Shown here one piece after another: positions 1-7,779 of a DNA stretch of 35,546 nucleotides. The position numbers were made by a program, and so were the translations under genes. The notes below the pieces were generated by a model. The model was not told the DNA's origin, did not search any database, and was given only the letters and a program-made list of their open reading frames with translations. This stretch comes from an uncultured bacterium (GTDB taxonomy: Bacteria; Verrucomicrobiota; Verrucomicrobiia; Verrucomicrobiales; V1-33): assembly GCA_903954065.1 (NCBI GenBank), contig CAJBME010000292.1, forward strand, positions 1 through 35,546. Direction: 5' to 3'. Every line of letters starts with the position of its first letter. Position 1 is the stretch's first letter.

Positions 1-900
1 GGGGTCGGCGCCCTCCCCGCGCGGCGCCCCGGCTTCCACCCACCGGAGGAGGGTCTGGGTTTCTTCCCGCGACAGCGCATGCGGGTCGATGAATTTGCCG
101 TAGTCGGGATGCGGGTCCCACGGCGGCATGCGGCGGGTCAGCAGCACTTCTTCGATCATTTCAGCCTTGTTGGCCACCCGGCCATGTTTGTTCATGCTGA
201 AGGGTCCGATCCCGTCGGCACGATGGCAGGACACGCAATGCTGCTGCAACAACGGGGCGACTTGCGTGGCGTAGTCCGGCACCGCGCCGGCTTCAGCGAC
301 TTTCGCGTAACTGATGCGGCAACCGTGCGCGCGGGTCTTCGCGGTGGTGATTTCCTTGCCGGCCAAAAAAGCGGTCAGGGCCTGTTCGAGATACTTTTCC
401 GTCGCGGCCGGCTTCTCCGCCCCTTCCGTCAATTGATCGTCGATCGCCCCCCGGTAAAAAATGCTCCAGTCCTTGGTGTCGATGGCCACCACTTCCGCGG
501 TGCGCTCCACCTGCAGGGCCAGCGCCAGGCTCTGTTTGGTATCCAGCAGACAGGTCATGCTCCACAAACCCAGTTTCTGGCACTCCTTCCGCACGTCCTT
601 TTTCGAGTCGTCCGCGTAGGAGTTCACCAGCCAGAAATTCATGCCCCCGCTCTCGAAGCGGTCCTTCAAGTCGCGGAATTTCAACGCGTTCTTGCGGACG
701 ATGGGGCAGCCGGTGCCGGTGAACATCAAGACCACCACCCGGCCCGGGGTGCGATGCAGCTCGTGATTGGCGTCGTCCAGGTCGAGCAACGAGAAATTGG
801 GCACGGTAGGCCGGTCCCCGGCGCGGGCCGGCAGGTGGGACAACAGCAGCGCCCCCAGCAGGATCAGCGCTTGAGGCAAGAGCTTGGAGTGCGGGTTCAT
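1..900 (-). CDS. Redoxin / cytochrome c fusion protein, C-terminus cut by the window edge
   Basis: This frame runs open from an ATG at 898-900 to the left edge, giving 300 residues. Residues 1-27 look like a signal peptide (hydrophobic LILLGALLLSHL, then PARA). Residues 30-180 form a thioredoxin/redoxin-like domain; the redox site is reduced to a single cysteine in GTGCPIV (C65), as in the peroxiredoxin-like proteins of planctomycetes and verrucomicrobia. A c-type haem motif CVSCH lies at 222-226, followed by RRMPPWDPHPDYG, whose Met258 is a plausible axial haem ligand. Related proteins often continue into a copper type II monooxygenase-like domain, which would lie beyond the edge. It is probably exported and redox-active, but its substrate cannot be told. 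No Shine-Dalgarno is visible before the ATG. Overlapping frames on both strands are shadows. Confidence 0.85.
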   Translation of the reverse strand, partial: MNPHSKLLPQALILLGALLLSHLPARAGDRPTVPNFSLLDLDDANHELHRTPGRVVVLMFTGTGCPIVRKNALKFRDLKDRFESGGMNFWLVNSYADDSKKDVRKECQKLGLWSMTCLLDTKQSLALALQVERTAEVVAIDTKDWSIFYRGAIDDQLTEGAEKPAATEKYLEQALTAFLAGKEITTAKTRAHGCRISYAKVAEAGAVPDYATQVAPLLQQHCVSCHRADGIGPFSMNKHGRVANKAEMIEEVLLTRRMPPWDPHPDYGKFIDPHALSREETQTLLRWVEAGAPRGEGADP

Positions 901-1014
901 GGTCGATCAATCAGTTATCGGTTTGGCCGGCCTGCCAGAAAATTGCTTTCAGGAGCGGGTAACCCATAGGGGTCTGCCGGATCAATGTCCACCGTAAAGA
1001 GATGCCTCAGCGGG

Positions 1015-1205
1015 GCCCGCGGCCAGGCTCATCGATTTCAGCACGGTGCTGCCACCCCTCTGGACTGCAGGCAGCCGCCATCGCTCCCCTCGTCGGGAGC
1101 ATCCAGGAACTGCCGGGGCACAGCGATGCGCGGACGACGAAGATATCCACGTATGTGGCCAAGACCATGCGGCGGGAGATAGGGAGTCCGTTGGATGATC
1201 TTTGA
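1015..1205 (+). pseudogene. C-terminal remnant of an integron-type tyrosine recombinase (IntI-like), frameshifted
   Basis: Two reading frames together resemble the end of a tyrosine recombinase of the integron-integrase type. One frame (about 1024-1068) reads AHRFQHGAATPLDC, matching the conserved PHTLRHSFATHLLE block. The next frame (about 1098-1205) reads IQELPGHSDARTTKISTYV and ends in GSPLDDL plus a stop, matching the family's VQELLGHSDVRTTMIYTHV and GVRSPLDxL ending. A shift of frame separates the blocks. The patch-I arginine is glutamine (FQH) and the catalytic tyrosine of IYTHV is serine, so it would be dead even if in frame. The N-terminal three quarters are missing. The resemblance was recognised by eye and not scored. 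Confidence 0.75.
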
Positions 1206-1208
1206 GGG

Positions 1209-1232
1209 GGCAGGCTTCGGCTGGGGCCTGCC
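1209..1232 (+). terminator. Hairpin directly after the recombinase remnant
   Basis: GGCAGGC (1209-1215) pairs perfectly with GCCTGCC (1226-1232) around a 10-base loop, four bases after the TGA of the recombinase remnant. No T-run follows, so an intrinsic terminator is only one reading. It may be the old terminator of the lost integrase or a recombination-associated palindrome. Confidence 0.35.
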
Positions 1233-1288
1233 GGTGCGGTTGCGGGGTGCGGTGACGGCAAGGGGGCGCGGCGGGTGCTGGCGGAGCC

Positions 1289-1306
1289 TCGGCTTTGGAA
1301 AGCCGA
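1289..1306. repeat. 18-base inverted repeat
   Basis: TCGGCTTTGGAAAGCCGA has 8-base arms around a GG centre. It lies in the gene-less stretch between the integrase remnant and transketolase. The site could be a protein-binding dyad or the trace of a mobile repeat; no further copy was noticed in this window. Confidence 0.5.
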
Positions 1307-1423
1307 TAGGAGCGCTGACCTGCGGCTGACAGACCCCTACCCATCCCACCTCCCCATGACCCACGCCCCCTTCTCCAGCGCCGATCCCCGAAAGCAAATT
1401 CCTTTCAGACAGACTGGTATGCG

Positions 1424-1526
1424 ATGCCCCTATAGGGCATGGGATGGGAAACGTGGTGGTGGATTAGCTCCAACGGAGCCACCCATACCAACCCAGACGG
1501 CAACGCCCTGAGATTCCCCAACGGGG
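1424..1526. repeat. Cluster of three short palindromes (REP-like)
   Basis: Three hairpin-forming units follow each other in about 100 bases. ATGCCC/GGGCAT lies at 1424-1440 with a 5-base loop. GCTCC-AAC-GGAGC lies at 1467-1479 and is flanked by GGTGG and CCACC, which can extend the pairing. CCCC-AAC-GGGG lies at 1516-1526. Two of the three share an AAC centre. The layout resembles repetitive extragenic palindromes. The third unit resembles the CCCC-NNNN-GGGG dyads at 18648, 18681 and 25110 but is one base shorter. Confidence 0.5.
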
Positions 1527-1599
1527 TAACGCCTACCTTACCCAGGGCAAGGGAAGGCCCTGTGACCGCGTCTTTTCCCCCACTGCAAAGGGCCAAACT

Positions 1600-1624
1600 C
1601 CCGCCCCGCATGAAACGGGGCGGG
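1600..1624 (-). terminator. Hairpin downstream of transketolase
   Basis: A perfect 9-bp stem (CCCGCCCCG at 1600-1608, CGGGGCGGG at 1616-1624) with a 7-base loop begins 13 bases after the transketolase stop. Read on the minus strand it sits where a terminator should be. Only a short mixed T stretch (AGTTTGGCC) follows, so it is not a textbook intrinsic terminator. Confidence 0.55.
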
Positions 1625-1636
1625 CTACTCACCGAT

Positions 1637-3610
1637 TTAGGCCAGCGCCCGGGTCACAGCTTCCGGAGTGATACCGAGTTCTTTAAAGACGGTATTTCCC
1701 GGAGCCGAGATGCCGAAACGGTCGATGCCAATGACTTTGCCTTCGGTGCCGACGTATTTCCACCACAGGCCGGCGACACCGGCCTCGATGGCGACTCGTT
1801 TGCGGCACGATGGAGGGAGGACACTGTCGCGATATTCCTGCGATTGGCGGTCGAAGCGTTCGAAGCACGGCAACGAGACGACGCGCACCCCGGGCTGGTC
1901 TTGGGCGGCGGCCACCGCATGTTGCACTTCTGAGCCGGTGGCGATGACGATGGCCGTCAGCGGGGCGGTTTCGTGTTTCAGGATGTAGCCACCGTGAAAA
2001 ACGCCATCGCGACGGGTCTGCACGCTGGCCAAACCGAGATGCGGCAGATCTTGACGGCTGAGTGCCAGCAAGGTAGGGCCGTCGGTGCGTTCGAGGGCCG
2101 CCACGAAGGAGGCCGCCGTCTCCTCGGCGTCGGCCGGCCGGATCACGTCGAGATTGGGGATGACCCGGAGTCCGCTGATGGTTTCGACTGGCTGGTGCGT
2201 GGGGCCGTCTTCGCCCACGCCGACTGAGTCGTGAGTGAAAATGTAGGTGACCGGCAGTCCGGCCAAAGCGGCCAAGCGAATGCTGGGGCGGCAATAATCT
2301 GCGAAGACAAGGAACGTCGCGCCACTGGCACGGAAGAGACCGTCATAAGCGATGCCATTGCAAAGCGCGGCCATGGCATGCTCGCGGATACCAAACCAGA
2401 TGTTGCGGCCCCGAGGATTGCTAGCGGAAAAATCACCGCCGTCTTTGATGTAGTTTTTAGTGCTGCCAAAGAGGTCGGCGCTGCCAGTGATAAAATGTGG
2501 CACGGCCTTGGCCACCACTTGCAGGATTTCACCGCCACTGTTGCGCGTCGCTGATTTCCCGTCGGCGGAAAATTCGGGTATGCGCTGCAGCAAGTCGCCC
2601 GGTAATTCGTTCGCCAGCGCCGCATCCAACTGGCGCTTCAATTCCGGCTGAGCCGCCGCCCACGCCGCAAACGTCTCCTGCCAAGAGGCATGAGCCGCCG
2701 CGCGCTTCGCCTTTAACTCGTCAAAATACCCTCGCACTTCTTCGCTGACGTAAAAATGCGTCCCTTCAGGCAACCCGAGGTTTTTCTTGGCTGCGTCCAC
2801 AAATTTGGCGCCGCCTTCACCATGGCCCTTGGCCGTGCCCGCCACTTCAGGAATGCCGCGACCAATCTCGGTCTTCGCAATGATAAACTTCGGACGTCCG
2901 TTGTCCGCCCCCTTGGCCTGCTCCACCGCCGCATGAATAGCGGAAAAATCATGGCCGTCAATCGTCACCACATCCCAACCCATCGCCTCAAACTTCTTCG
3001 CCGCATCCTCACTCTGCGTGACTTTGGCCATCGCATCCAACGTCACATCGTTGGAATCGTAAATCAGAATCAAATTATCCAGACCGTTGTGACCCGCAAA
3101 GGACGCCGCTTCCATGGCCACGCCCTCCTGCAAACATCCATCCCCAGCCAGCACCACAATATGATGATCAAAAAGAACGTGATCCCCAGTATTGTACGTG
3201 GCCGCCGCCATCTTGCCGCTCACCGCATACCCAACACCATTGGCCACCCCCTGCCCCAATGGCCCGGTCGTGCTCTCCACCCCAGGCGTCTCACGAAACT
3301 CCGGATGCCCGGGCGTCATCGAATGCAAAACCCGGAAGGCCGCCACCTGATCAATCGACAAATCATAACCCGCCAGATGCAGCCAGGAATACAGAAACAT
3401 CGATCCATGCCCGGCACTCAAGATAAACCGGTCACGATTCAACCAGCGAGGAGCCGCTGGATCACACACCAGACACTCGCCAAAAAGCACAGCTCCGATT
3501 TCGGCCGCCCCCAAGGGAAGACCAAGGTGGCCGGACGAGCATTTATGGACGGCGTCCATGGCAAGACCACGGGCTTCGTTGGCAGCTAGGGCAAGGATGG
3601 CAGTATTCAT
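1637..3610 (-). CDS. tkt: Transketolase
   Basis: This 657-residue, full-length protein is a thiamine-diphosphate transketolase of the non-oxidative pentose phosphate pathway, which moves two-carbon units between sugar phosphates in the cytoplasm. The N-terminal domain has [17 protein letters not shown] near 113-129 and the ThDP/metal motif [10 protein letters not shown] starting near 155. The pyrimidine-binding domain has [11 protein letters not shown] with the catalytic glutamate, and [18 protein letters not shown]. The C-terminal domain ends in [13 protein letters not shown] chose the ATG at 3608-3610 because the protein then starts [19 protein letters not shown], in register with the family; an upstream in-frame ATG at 3722-3724 would add 38 unrelated residues. 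A weak promoter-like pair (TTGACG at 3745-3750 and TTAGGT at 3723-3728, minus strand, 16 apart) lies upstream. A long plus-strand frame at 2756-3589 is its shadow. Confidence 0.97.
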   Translation of the reverse strand: MNTAILALAANEARGLAMDAVHKCSSGHLGLPLGAAEIGAVLFGECLVCDPAAPRWLNRDRFILSAGHGSMFLYSWLHLAGYDLSIDQVAAFRVLHSMTPGHPEFRETPGVESTTGPLGQGVANGVGYAVSGKMAAATYNTGDHVLFDHHIVVLAGDGCLQEGVAMEAASFAGHNGLDNLILIYDSNDVTLDAMAKVTQSEDAAKKFEAMGWDVVTIDGHDFSAIHAAVEQAKGADNGRPKFIIAKTEIGRGIPEVAGTAKGHGEGGAKFVDAAKKNLGLPEGTHFYVSEEVRGYFDELKAKRAAAHASWQETFAAWAAAQPELKRQLDAALANELPGDLLQRIPEFSADGKSATRNSGGEILQVVAKAVPHFITGSADLFGSTKNYIKDGGDFSASNPRGRNIWFGIREHAMAALCNGIAYDGLFRASGATFLVFADYCRPSIRLAALAGLPVTYIFTHDSVGVGEDGPTHQPVETISGLRVIPNLDVIRPADAEETAASFVAALERTDGPTLLALSRQDLPHLGLASVQTRRDGVFHGGYILKHETAPLTAIVIATGSEVQHAVAAAQDQPGVRVVSLPCFERFDRQSQEYRDSVLPPSCRKRVAIEAGVAGLWWKYVGTEGKVIGIDRFGISAPGNTVFKELGITPEAVTRALA

Positions 3611-3820
3611 GAGAAAGAGACAGGCGACGAGGACAGTGATAATGGGCGGCACTGGGGCATCGGGCCGCCCGATTGGCAGCAGCCCCCAAAACACCAGCAT
3701 CCGCAGAAGGCGGAAGGCGGGCACCTAAGGGACAAAATCAAGAGCGTCAAGACGCCGGACGCGGGACCGCCCAGTTCTGTTACCGCGGAAAATTCGCCGC
3801 CCCCCACCGCCCCCCACCGA

Positions 3821-4828
3821 TCATGACCGCCGTAAGGCATTCCGGTAATTCATGATCCCTGCCGCAATCGATCCCGCCAGGCGCTCGCGATACTGCGGCG
3901 TGTGAATTTTAGCACATTCCGCCGGGCTGGTAATAAAGCCGCCTTCCACCAAAATCCCCGGCGTCTGAATCCCCTTGAGTAAAAACCACCGGTCCCGCAA
4001 CACCCCGCGATCCACCGCTTTTAACTGATACAGCATCGAAGCATGCACCGCCGTGGCGAGCGCAATATTCTCAGAATCACGAGAGTTACCGCGAAACCGT
4101 ACCGCATCATTCTCATTGTCCTCCTTCCGACTCCGATTCGTCCCCTGGGGCGCCAGAGCATACGTCTCAACCCCCTGCGCATTGCTGCCGCCAGAATTAA
4201 AATGCACGCTGACAAAAATACTCGAGGGCGCCGCATTGGCCGCCGCCACCCGCTGTGGCAAACTCGGATAGCTATCCCGCGTTCTGGTCATCAACACTTT
4301 AAGACCGCGAGCCTGCAAAAGCCGCGCCAAGCGCATACTCGTGTCCAGCGTGTAGGTCTCTTCATTCCCGAACACCCCGCGAGCCCCGGAGTCATGCCCA
4401 CCATGCCCAGGATCCACCACCACCGTGGTAAATGGCGGTCCCTTGGCAATATGACTCGGTCGCAACACCGGATCAATCAGCTTGGAAAGATCAATCCGCG
4501 AAACCAAAACGTCGTTCACCTGACTGGTCACCGGCAGGCTGAGCATGAACTTCACCCCGTTCACATACATTTCCTGGCTCCCAGACCGCAATCGCAAGAC
4601 CAGCCGCGCAGAACGCAATGCCACCGTCGCCCCACTGCGTTCCACGGCCGTAAATTTATAGAACTCCTTGATTCCCTTAACAGTCACATACTCCTGCCCG
4701 TCCAGCGTGACCAGTTTCCACGCCGCCTCACCCTTCGGAGCCAATGCCAATGCCGCCCCGCCAGCAATCAAGCCCAAGGCGCGGCGCCGAGTATAAAAAC
4801 GGGAATTGAGGGGAAACAGCTCCTCCAT
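3821..4828 (-). CDS. N-acetylmuramoyl-L-alanine amidase (Amidase_3), probably exported
   Basis: This predicted 335-residue zinc amidase cleaves the bond between MurNAc and the stem peptide of peptidoglycan. The N-terminus YTRRRALGLIAGGAALALA resembles a twin-arginine signal. Residues about 35-125 resemble the stalk-like domain of copper amine oxidases (YVNGVKFMLSLPV, then DLSKLIDPVLRP). The Amidase_3 domain follows, with DPGHGGHDSGA (His142), a glutamate at about 156, SVHFNSGG (His209) and the catalytic glutamate in ILVEGGFITSP (about 295). I chose the ATG at 4828; an in-frame TTG at 4870 would add 14 residues before the signal. Transketolase lies 210 bases downstream on the same strand. The opposite-strand frame at 4043-5203 is a shadow. 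Confidence 0.92.
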   Translation of the reverse strand: MEELFPLNSRFYTRRRALGLIAGGAALALAPKGEAAWKLVTLDGQEYVTVKGIKEFYKFTAVERSGATVALRSARLVLRLRSGSQEMYVNGVKFMLSLPVTSQVNDVLVSRIDLSKLIDPVLRPSHIAKGPPFTTVVVDPGHGGHDSGARGVFGNEETYTLDTSMRLARLLQARGLKVLMTRTRDSYPSLPQRVAAANAAPSSIFVSVHFNSGGSNAQGVETYALAPQGTNRSRKEDNENDAVRFRGNSRDSENIALATAVHASMLYQLKAVDRGVLRDRWFLLKGIQTPGILVEGGFITSPAECAKIHTPQYRERLAGSIAAGIMNYRNALRRS

Positions 4829-4989
4829 AGTCGTGCCGCTTATCGTAGGCGTCGATTCCCCCTCTCGCAACGAGCGCCCGTGAATTTTGCACGCAATCTC
4901 GCCGCGATTTCATTTCCCCGATCCCCGATGCCCGCTTTAGTCGCAACATCACCCCCCATCCCAAACCCACCCGCCCACCCCCAGTCCCC

Positions 4990-5367
4990 ATGGTCACCAA
5001 ATTGCTCCACACCCGCTACCGCGTCGCAGATCTGGAAAAAACCGTCGCCTTCTACACCGACGTCCTCGGCTTGCGTGAAGTCCGCCGCCACAAGTCGCCA
5101 CGCGGCTCAGAACTCGTCTTTCTGGAAACTCCAGGCAGTCAGGAATTGCTGGAAATTTGCTCGTTCCCAGCCAGCGGTCCAGTCATCGTCGGCCCAGACT
5201 TGACCCACCTTGCCTTCGAGGTCCCCGATCTGGCAGCCTTCGCCGAACACGCCGCCGCCAAAGGATTCCCGCTCTCCGATGGCCCCACCGTCACCAGCAC
5301 CGGCTCAACATTCGCCTTCATCGACGCCCCCGAAGGGTACGAAATCGAACTCATCCAGCCCGCTTAA
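4990..5367 (+). CDS. VOC-family protein, glyoxalase I-like
   Basis: This 125-residue protein has the two beta-alpha-beta-beta-beta modules of the vicinal oxygen chelate superfamily. It begins MVTKLLHTRYRVADLEKTV and contains FYTDVLGL, LTHLAFEV and APEGYEIELIQ. His7, Glu55, His73 and Glu120 match, in spacing, the four metal ligands of glyoxalase I (lactoylglutathione lyase), so methylglyoxal detoxification is a reasonable guess. Other VOC enzymes use the same ligand set, so no symbol is given. The ATG at 4990 fits the usual start of the first strand. It is divergent from the amidase, with a 161-base gap. Confidence 0.9.
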   Translation: MVTKLLHTRYRVADLEKTVAFYTDVLGLREVRRHKSPRGSELVFLETPGSQELLEICSFPASGPVIVGPDLTHLAFEVPDLAAFAEHAAAKGFPLSDGPTVTSTGSTFAFIDAPEGYEIELIQPA

Positions 5368-5490
5368 CCCGATTAACGCCCGCCCGCCCCGGTGGAAAAA
5401 ATAGGTCCTCTGAAAAAAGATGTTGGGTCATTCCCGCAATCCCCGAGTACCCTCACCCTTGCCCGCCTCCCACTTCCCCATTTCTACCTC

Positions 5491-5766
5491 ATGGATTTCG
5501 ACTGGCTTGATGCCCCGTTTGAACTGAAAGCGGTCCTCCCCCGCGAAATTGAAGAGTCTTTCGAGGATCCCTTCAGCATTCGCCTGCTTCCCGAAGGCGA
5601 CGGAGGAGGCGAAGCCAGATACTTCAACCTCGGCAAATCCATCAATAACCGCGGCATCTTCTCGCTCTTCTGGACCGATGGCAAAAAATATCGCGTCCTC
5701 TGCGCCCGCGAAATGACCGCCGAAGAACTTCAGTTCTTCGAACGTAAAAATGTCGAAATGCTCTAA
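5491..5766 (+). CDS. BrnT-like (DUF497) toxin-family protein, divergent
   Basis: This small protein has 91 residues, the usual BrnT size. It opens MDFDWLDAPFELKAVL, continues EESFEDPFSIRLL, then ARYFNLGKS, KKYRVLCAREMT and ends EELQFFERKN. This follows the BrnT pattern FEWD...SFEEA..FDDP...R....G.S...R.RIISAR.AT..E...YE. BrnT proteins are RNase-type toxins blocked by a ribbon-helix-helix antitoxin encoded just downstream, and such a gene follows after 67 bases. The usual K..N..KHG helix after the first strand is shortened and altered here, so catalytic activity is uncertain. I chose the ATG at 5491; a start at 5392 would add 33 residues with no family match. Confidence 0.72.
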   Translation: MDFDWLDAPFELKAVLPREIEESFEDPFSIRLLPEGDGGGEARYFNLGKSINNRGIFSLFWTDGKKYRVLCAREMTAEELQFFERKNVEML

Positions 5767-5833
5767 GCCCGTTCCCTCCTCCCCGCCGACGCACCCCGCC
5801 AGCCCTACCCCACCCCACCGCAGCCCACACCCC

Positions 5834-6109
5834 ATGAAAACCCTCAGCAAATGGAGCGAGATGCCCTCGTTCGATGACGAAAAACTCGAGGCCGCCTACT
5901 GGCTGGAACATCAGGTGGATTCCCGGCTGATGAATCACTCGATCCTTAAATCAGACGTACGCGAATCCACCACCATCACTCTGCGCTTCGATCCCAGAAT
6001 GCTCGCCCGCATCAAACGCATGGCCCGTACACGCTTTCTTAATTACCAGAGCATGATGAAACAATGGCTCAGTGAACGCCTCGAACAAGAGTTGAAAAAC
6101 ATGAACTAA
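5834..6109 (+). CDS. Ribbon-helix-helix (CopG/BrnA-type) antitoxin
   Basis: This 91-residue protein begins MKTLSKWSEMPSFDDEKLEA, the acidic toxin-binding type of N-terminus. It ends in an RHH DNA-binding domain: STTITLRFDPRMLARIKR as strand and helix 1, then RFLNYQSMMKQWLSERLEQE as helix 2. The IPYQSLIKQWL-like block is typical of CopG antitoxins paired with BrnT toxins. It probably represses its own operon and neutralises the upstream BrnT-like protein. Toxin-first order is the BrnTA norm. A longer in-frame start at 5750 overlaps the toxin gene and adds low-complexity sequence, so the ATG at 5834 is preferred. Confidence 0.85.
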   Translation: MKTLSKWSEMPSFDDEKLEAAYWLEHQVDSRLMNHSILKSDVRESTTITLRFDPRMLARIKRMARTRFLNYQSMMKQWLSERLEQELKNMN

Positions 6110-6114
6110 GGCGC

Positions 6115-6573
6115 GTGCGCAATCCGGCCCCTACTCCCCCGCCATCCTCGGCCACCGCCCACCCCCACTCCGCCCACCCCAGCCAGTGGCGACAGCGGCT
6201 GCGACAACCCGCATTCTGGGTCGGCGCTTGGGCCGCTTGGTTTGTGCTGCTCTGCATTTTTTCGTCCATCCCCGGCCACCGGTTCGGCCGCATGCCATTC
6301 GACTGGTTCGACAAACTCGAGCACGCTGGCTTCTTCTTCTTGGGCAGCTCGCTGATGGGAGCATGGCTGCTGGCCACCGGTCGCTGGCCCGGAAAATGGT
6401 GGTTGTTGCCCTCTCTGGCCGCGGCGGTTGGGCTCTTTGATGAGGCCCACCAGCTGATGACCCCAGGCCGCAGCGGCATGGATGCTGGCGACTGGCTGGC
6501 CGACGTCCTCGGCGGCACGCTGGCCCTGATTCCGGTCGCCGTCGTGGCTTGGCGCCGCCGCCAACGATCCTAA
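6115..6573 (+). CDS. VanZ-like family membrane protein
   Basis: This predicted inner-membrane protein of 152 residues starts at GTG 6115, five bases after the antitoxin stop. After a polar, proline-rich N-terminus come about four hydrophobic segments: FWVGAWAAWFVLLCIF, the HAGFFFLGSSLMGAWLL region, WWLLPSLAAAVGLF and the C-terminal LIPVAVVAWRRR. The VanZ-like signature is present: DKLEHAGFFFLG, DEAHQLMTPGRSGMDAGDW and DVLGGTLALI. VanZ-like proteins occur widely in envelope contexts; the biochemical role is not known outside glycopeptide resistance, and nothing here suggests resistance. The tight spacing may be chance co-transcription with the toxin-antitoxin pair. Confidence 0.85.
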   Translation: MRNPAPTPPPSSATAHPHSAHPSQWRQRLRQPAFWVGAWAAWFVLLCIFSSIPGHRFGRMPFDWFDKLEHAGFFFLGSSLMGAWLLATGRWPGKWWLLPSLAAAVGLFDEAHQLMTPGRSGMDAGDWLADVLGGTLALIPVAVVAWRRRQRS

Positions 6574-6576
6574 CCG

Positions 6577-6586
6577 CGGGGCCCCG
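6577..6586. other. 10-base perfect palindrome between convergent genes
   Basis: CGGGGCCCCG lies four bases after the VanZ-like stop, between convergent genes. It may be part of a termination structure, but no T-run is seen on either strand. Confidence 0.3.
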
Positions 6587-6626
6587 GCCAGAGCCCATCC
6601 ACATCTGAGCTGTCGCACCGAGGGCA

Positions 6627-6671
6627 CGACCCTAACGACCCTAACGACCCTAACGACCCTAACGACCCTGA
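6627..6671. repeat. Tandem 9-base repeat, five units
   Basis: CGACCCTAA is repeated four times exactly (6627-6662) and once with a change, CGACCCTGA (6663-6671). The other strand reads TTAGGGTCG. It lies between the convergent VanZ-like gene and purM. Unit length nine keeps any frame open, which explains a spurious VVR-repeat peptide on the minus strand. Copy number may vary between strains through slippage. Confidence 0.9.
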
Positions 6672-6701
6672 CAACCTGAAGGCGCCAAGCTGGGACGAGG
6701 A

Positions 6702-7739
6702 TCACGCCACGGTGACCCGCACGCCTTTCGTGCTGTTGATTTCGCCCAACACGCGGGCTCCTTCTCCGCAGGCGAGAGCTTTTTTCACGTCTTTGGCGTG
6801 GACGACGGCCACCCAACCCCAGCCCATGTTGAATGTTTCCATCATGGAGACGGGATCGCAGAGTTCCAAAATTTGCGGAATGACGCCCAGTTTCCACGCT
6901 GGGATGGTCAGATCAGCCCCGCACTCACCCAGCAGGCGCTCCAAATTCTCTGGCAGTCCGCCTCCCGTGATGTGGGCCATGGCATGGACACGCACTTTCT
7001 TTTTGCGCAGCGCCCAGACTTCTTCGTGATACAGCCGGGTCGGCGCCAACAACTCGAGCACCTGCTCCCTGGTCACTTTTTTGCCGAGTTTCTTCAAACA
7101 CTGACGGACCAGCGTCCAGCCGTTGCTGTGAAATCCAACCGACGGCCACCCCACCACCACGTCGCCCGGTCGAACTTTGGAAATATCCAGCAAATCCTCT
7201 TTTTCCACCGCGCCCACCGCGAATCCCGCCAGCTCAATCACCCCATCTGGGACGATGCCCGGCATTTCCGCCGTCTCGCCCCCCGCCAGAATACAATGAC
7301 ACGCCGCACACCACTCCGCCATCCCCGCTACCAGCCGCGTGATCTTCTGCTTCTCAATCCGCCCGATGCCAATGTAATCAAGAAACATCACCGGATCACC
7401 ACCAGTCGTCAGGACATCGTTGACGTTCATCGCCACCAGATCCTTCCCGGCCGTCTCCAAAAGATCATACTCGAGCAATACCTCAAGCTTCGTTCCCACC
7501 CCGTCCGCCCCCGTCACAATCATCGGGTGCTTGTACTTGCCCAAATCATAGGCCGCGGCAAACAACCCAAAGGCATTCGCGAGCTGACGGTGCTTCTGCG
7601 TGCTGGCCACCAGTGAGGCGATATCCCCCACCAGCGCCGCCGCCCCGTGCGTGTCCACACCCGCCCCTTTATAGGTGAGCTTGGATGACTTTTTCTTCGG
7701 AGCAACTTTCCCGGCTGGTGTCTTGCGAGCGCTTGGCAT
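6702..7739 (-). CDS. purM: Phosphoribosylformylglycinamidine cyclo-ligase
   Basis: This 345-residue AIR synthetase closes the imidazole ring with ATP in de novo purine synthesis, in the cytoplasm. Family blocks are in order: LTYKGAGVDTHGAAALVGDI (about 20-39), VTGADGVGTKLEVLLEYDLL, LVAMNVNDVLTTGGDPVMFL, ILAGGETAEMPGIVPDG, VGFHSNGWTLVRQCL, AHITGGGLPENLERLL and METFNMGWGWVAVV. About 20 lysine-rich residues (RKTPAGKVAPKKKSSK) precede the conserved part, a small unusual extension. AAGGGA lies 6 bases upstream of the ATG at 7739, one of the few recognisable Shine-Dalgarno-like sites in the window. The gdhA fragment ends 40 bases upstream on the same strand. A plus-strand frame at 6798-7616 is a shadow. 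Confidence 0.97.
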   Translation of the reverse strand: MPSARKTPAGKVAPKKKSSKLTYKGAGVDTHGAAALVGDIASLVASTQKHRQLANAFGLFAAAYDLGKYKHPMIVTGADGVGTKLEVLLEYDLLETAGKDLVAMNVNDVLTTGGDPVMFLDYIGIGRIEKQKITRLVAGMAEWCAACHCILAGGETAEMPGIVPDGVIELAGFAVGAVEKEDLLDISKVRPGDVVVGWPSVGFHSNGWTLVRQCLKKLGKKVTREQVLELLAPTRLYHEEVWALRKKKVRVHAMAHITGGGLPENLERLLGECGADLTIPAWKLGVIPQILELCDPVSMMETFNMGWGWVAVVHAKDVKKALACGEGARVLGEINSTKGVRVTVA

Positions 7740-7779
7740 CCATTTCCCTTAAATGCTCGCCCCCATGCGGTCAAGCCAC

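Larger units (their letters stand above)
901..1636. other. Gene-less stretch with an integrase fossil and hairpins
   Basis: No intact gene is supported in these 736 bases between the redoxin-cytochrome gene and transketolase. The stretch holds a decayed tyrosine-recombinase end (about 1015-1205), a 7-bp hairpin directly after its stop (1209-1232), an 18-base inverted repeat TCGGCTTTGGAAAGCCGA (1289-1306), three short palindromes within about 100 bases (1424-1526), and a strong hairpin just after the transketolase stop (1600-1624). The small frames over it show no family resemblance. It looks like a decay zone of former mobile DNA. Confidence 0.7.

Noticed and set aside
293..910. Minus-strand frame of 205 codons near the left edge
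   Set aside because: The neighbouring minus-strand frame starting at 900 encodes redoxin and CVSCH motifs; this one is its out-of-frame shadow.
79..969. Plus-strand frame of 296 codons at the left edge
   Set aside because: It is antisense to the redoxin-cytochrome gene, with a histidine- and arginine-rich composition and no family resemblance.
2756..3589. Plus-strand frame of 277 codons
   Set aside because: It is fully antisense to transketolase, rich in arginine and histidine, and matches no family; it arises from GC-rich codon use.
4043..5203. Plus-strand frame of 386 codons
   Set aside because: It covers the amidase antisense and runs into the glyoxalase-like gene in another frame; its composition is basic and proline-rich with no domain.
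6627..6671. CRISPR-like array
   Set aside because: The units are 9 bases with no spacers, so this is a simple tandem repeat.
6106..6897. Minus-strand frame with repeated VVR tripeptides
   Set aside because: The peptide repeat is only the translation of the 9-base tandem DNA repeat, and the frame overlaps VanZ-like and purM genes.
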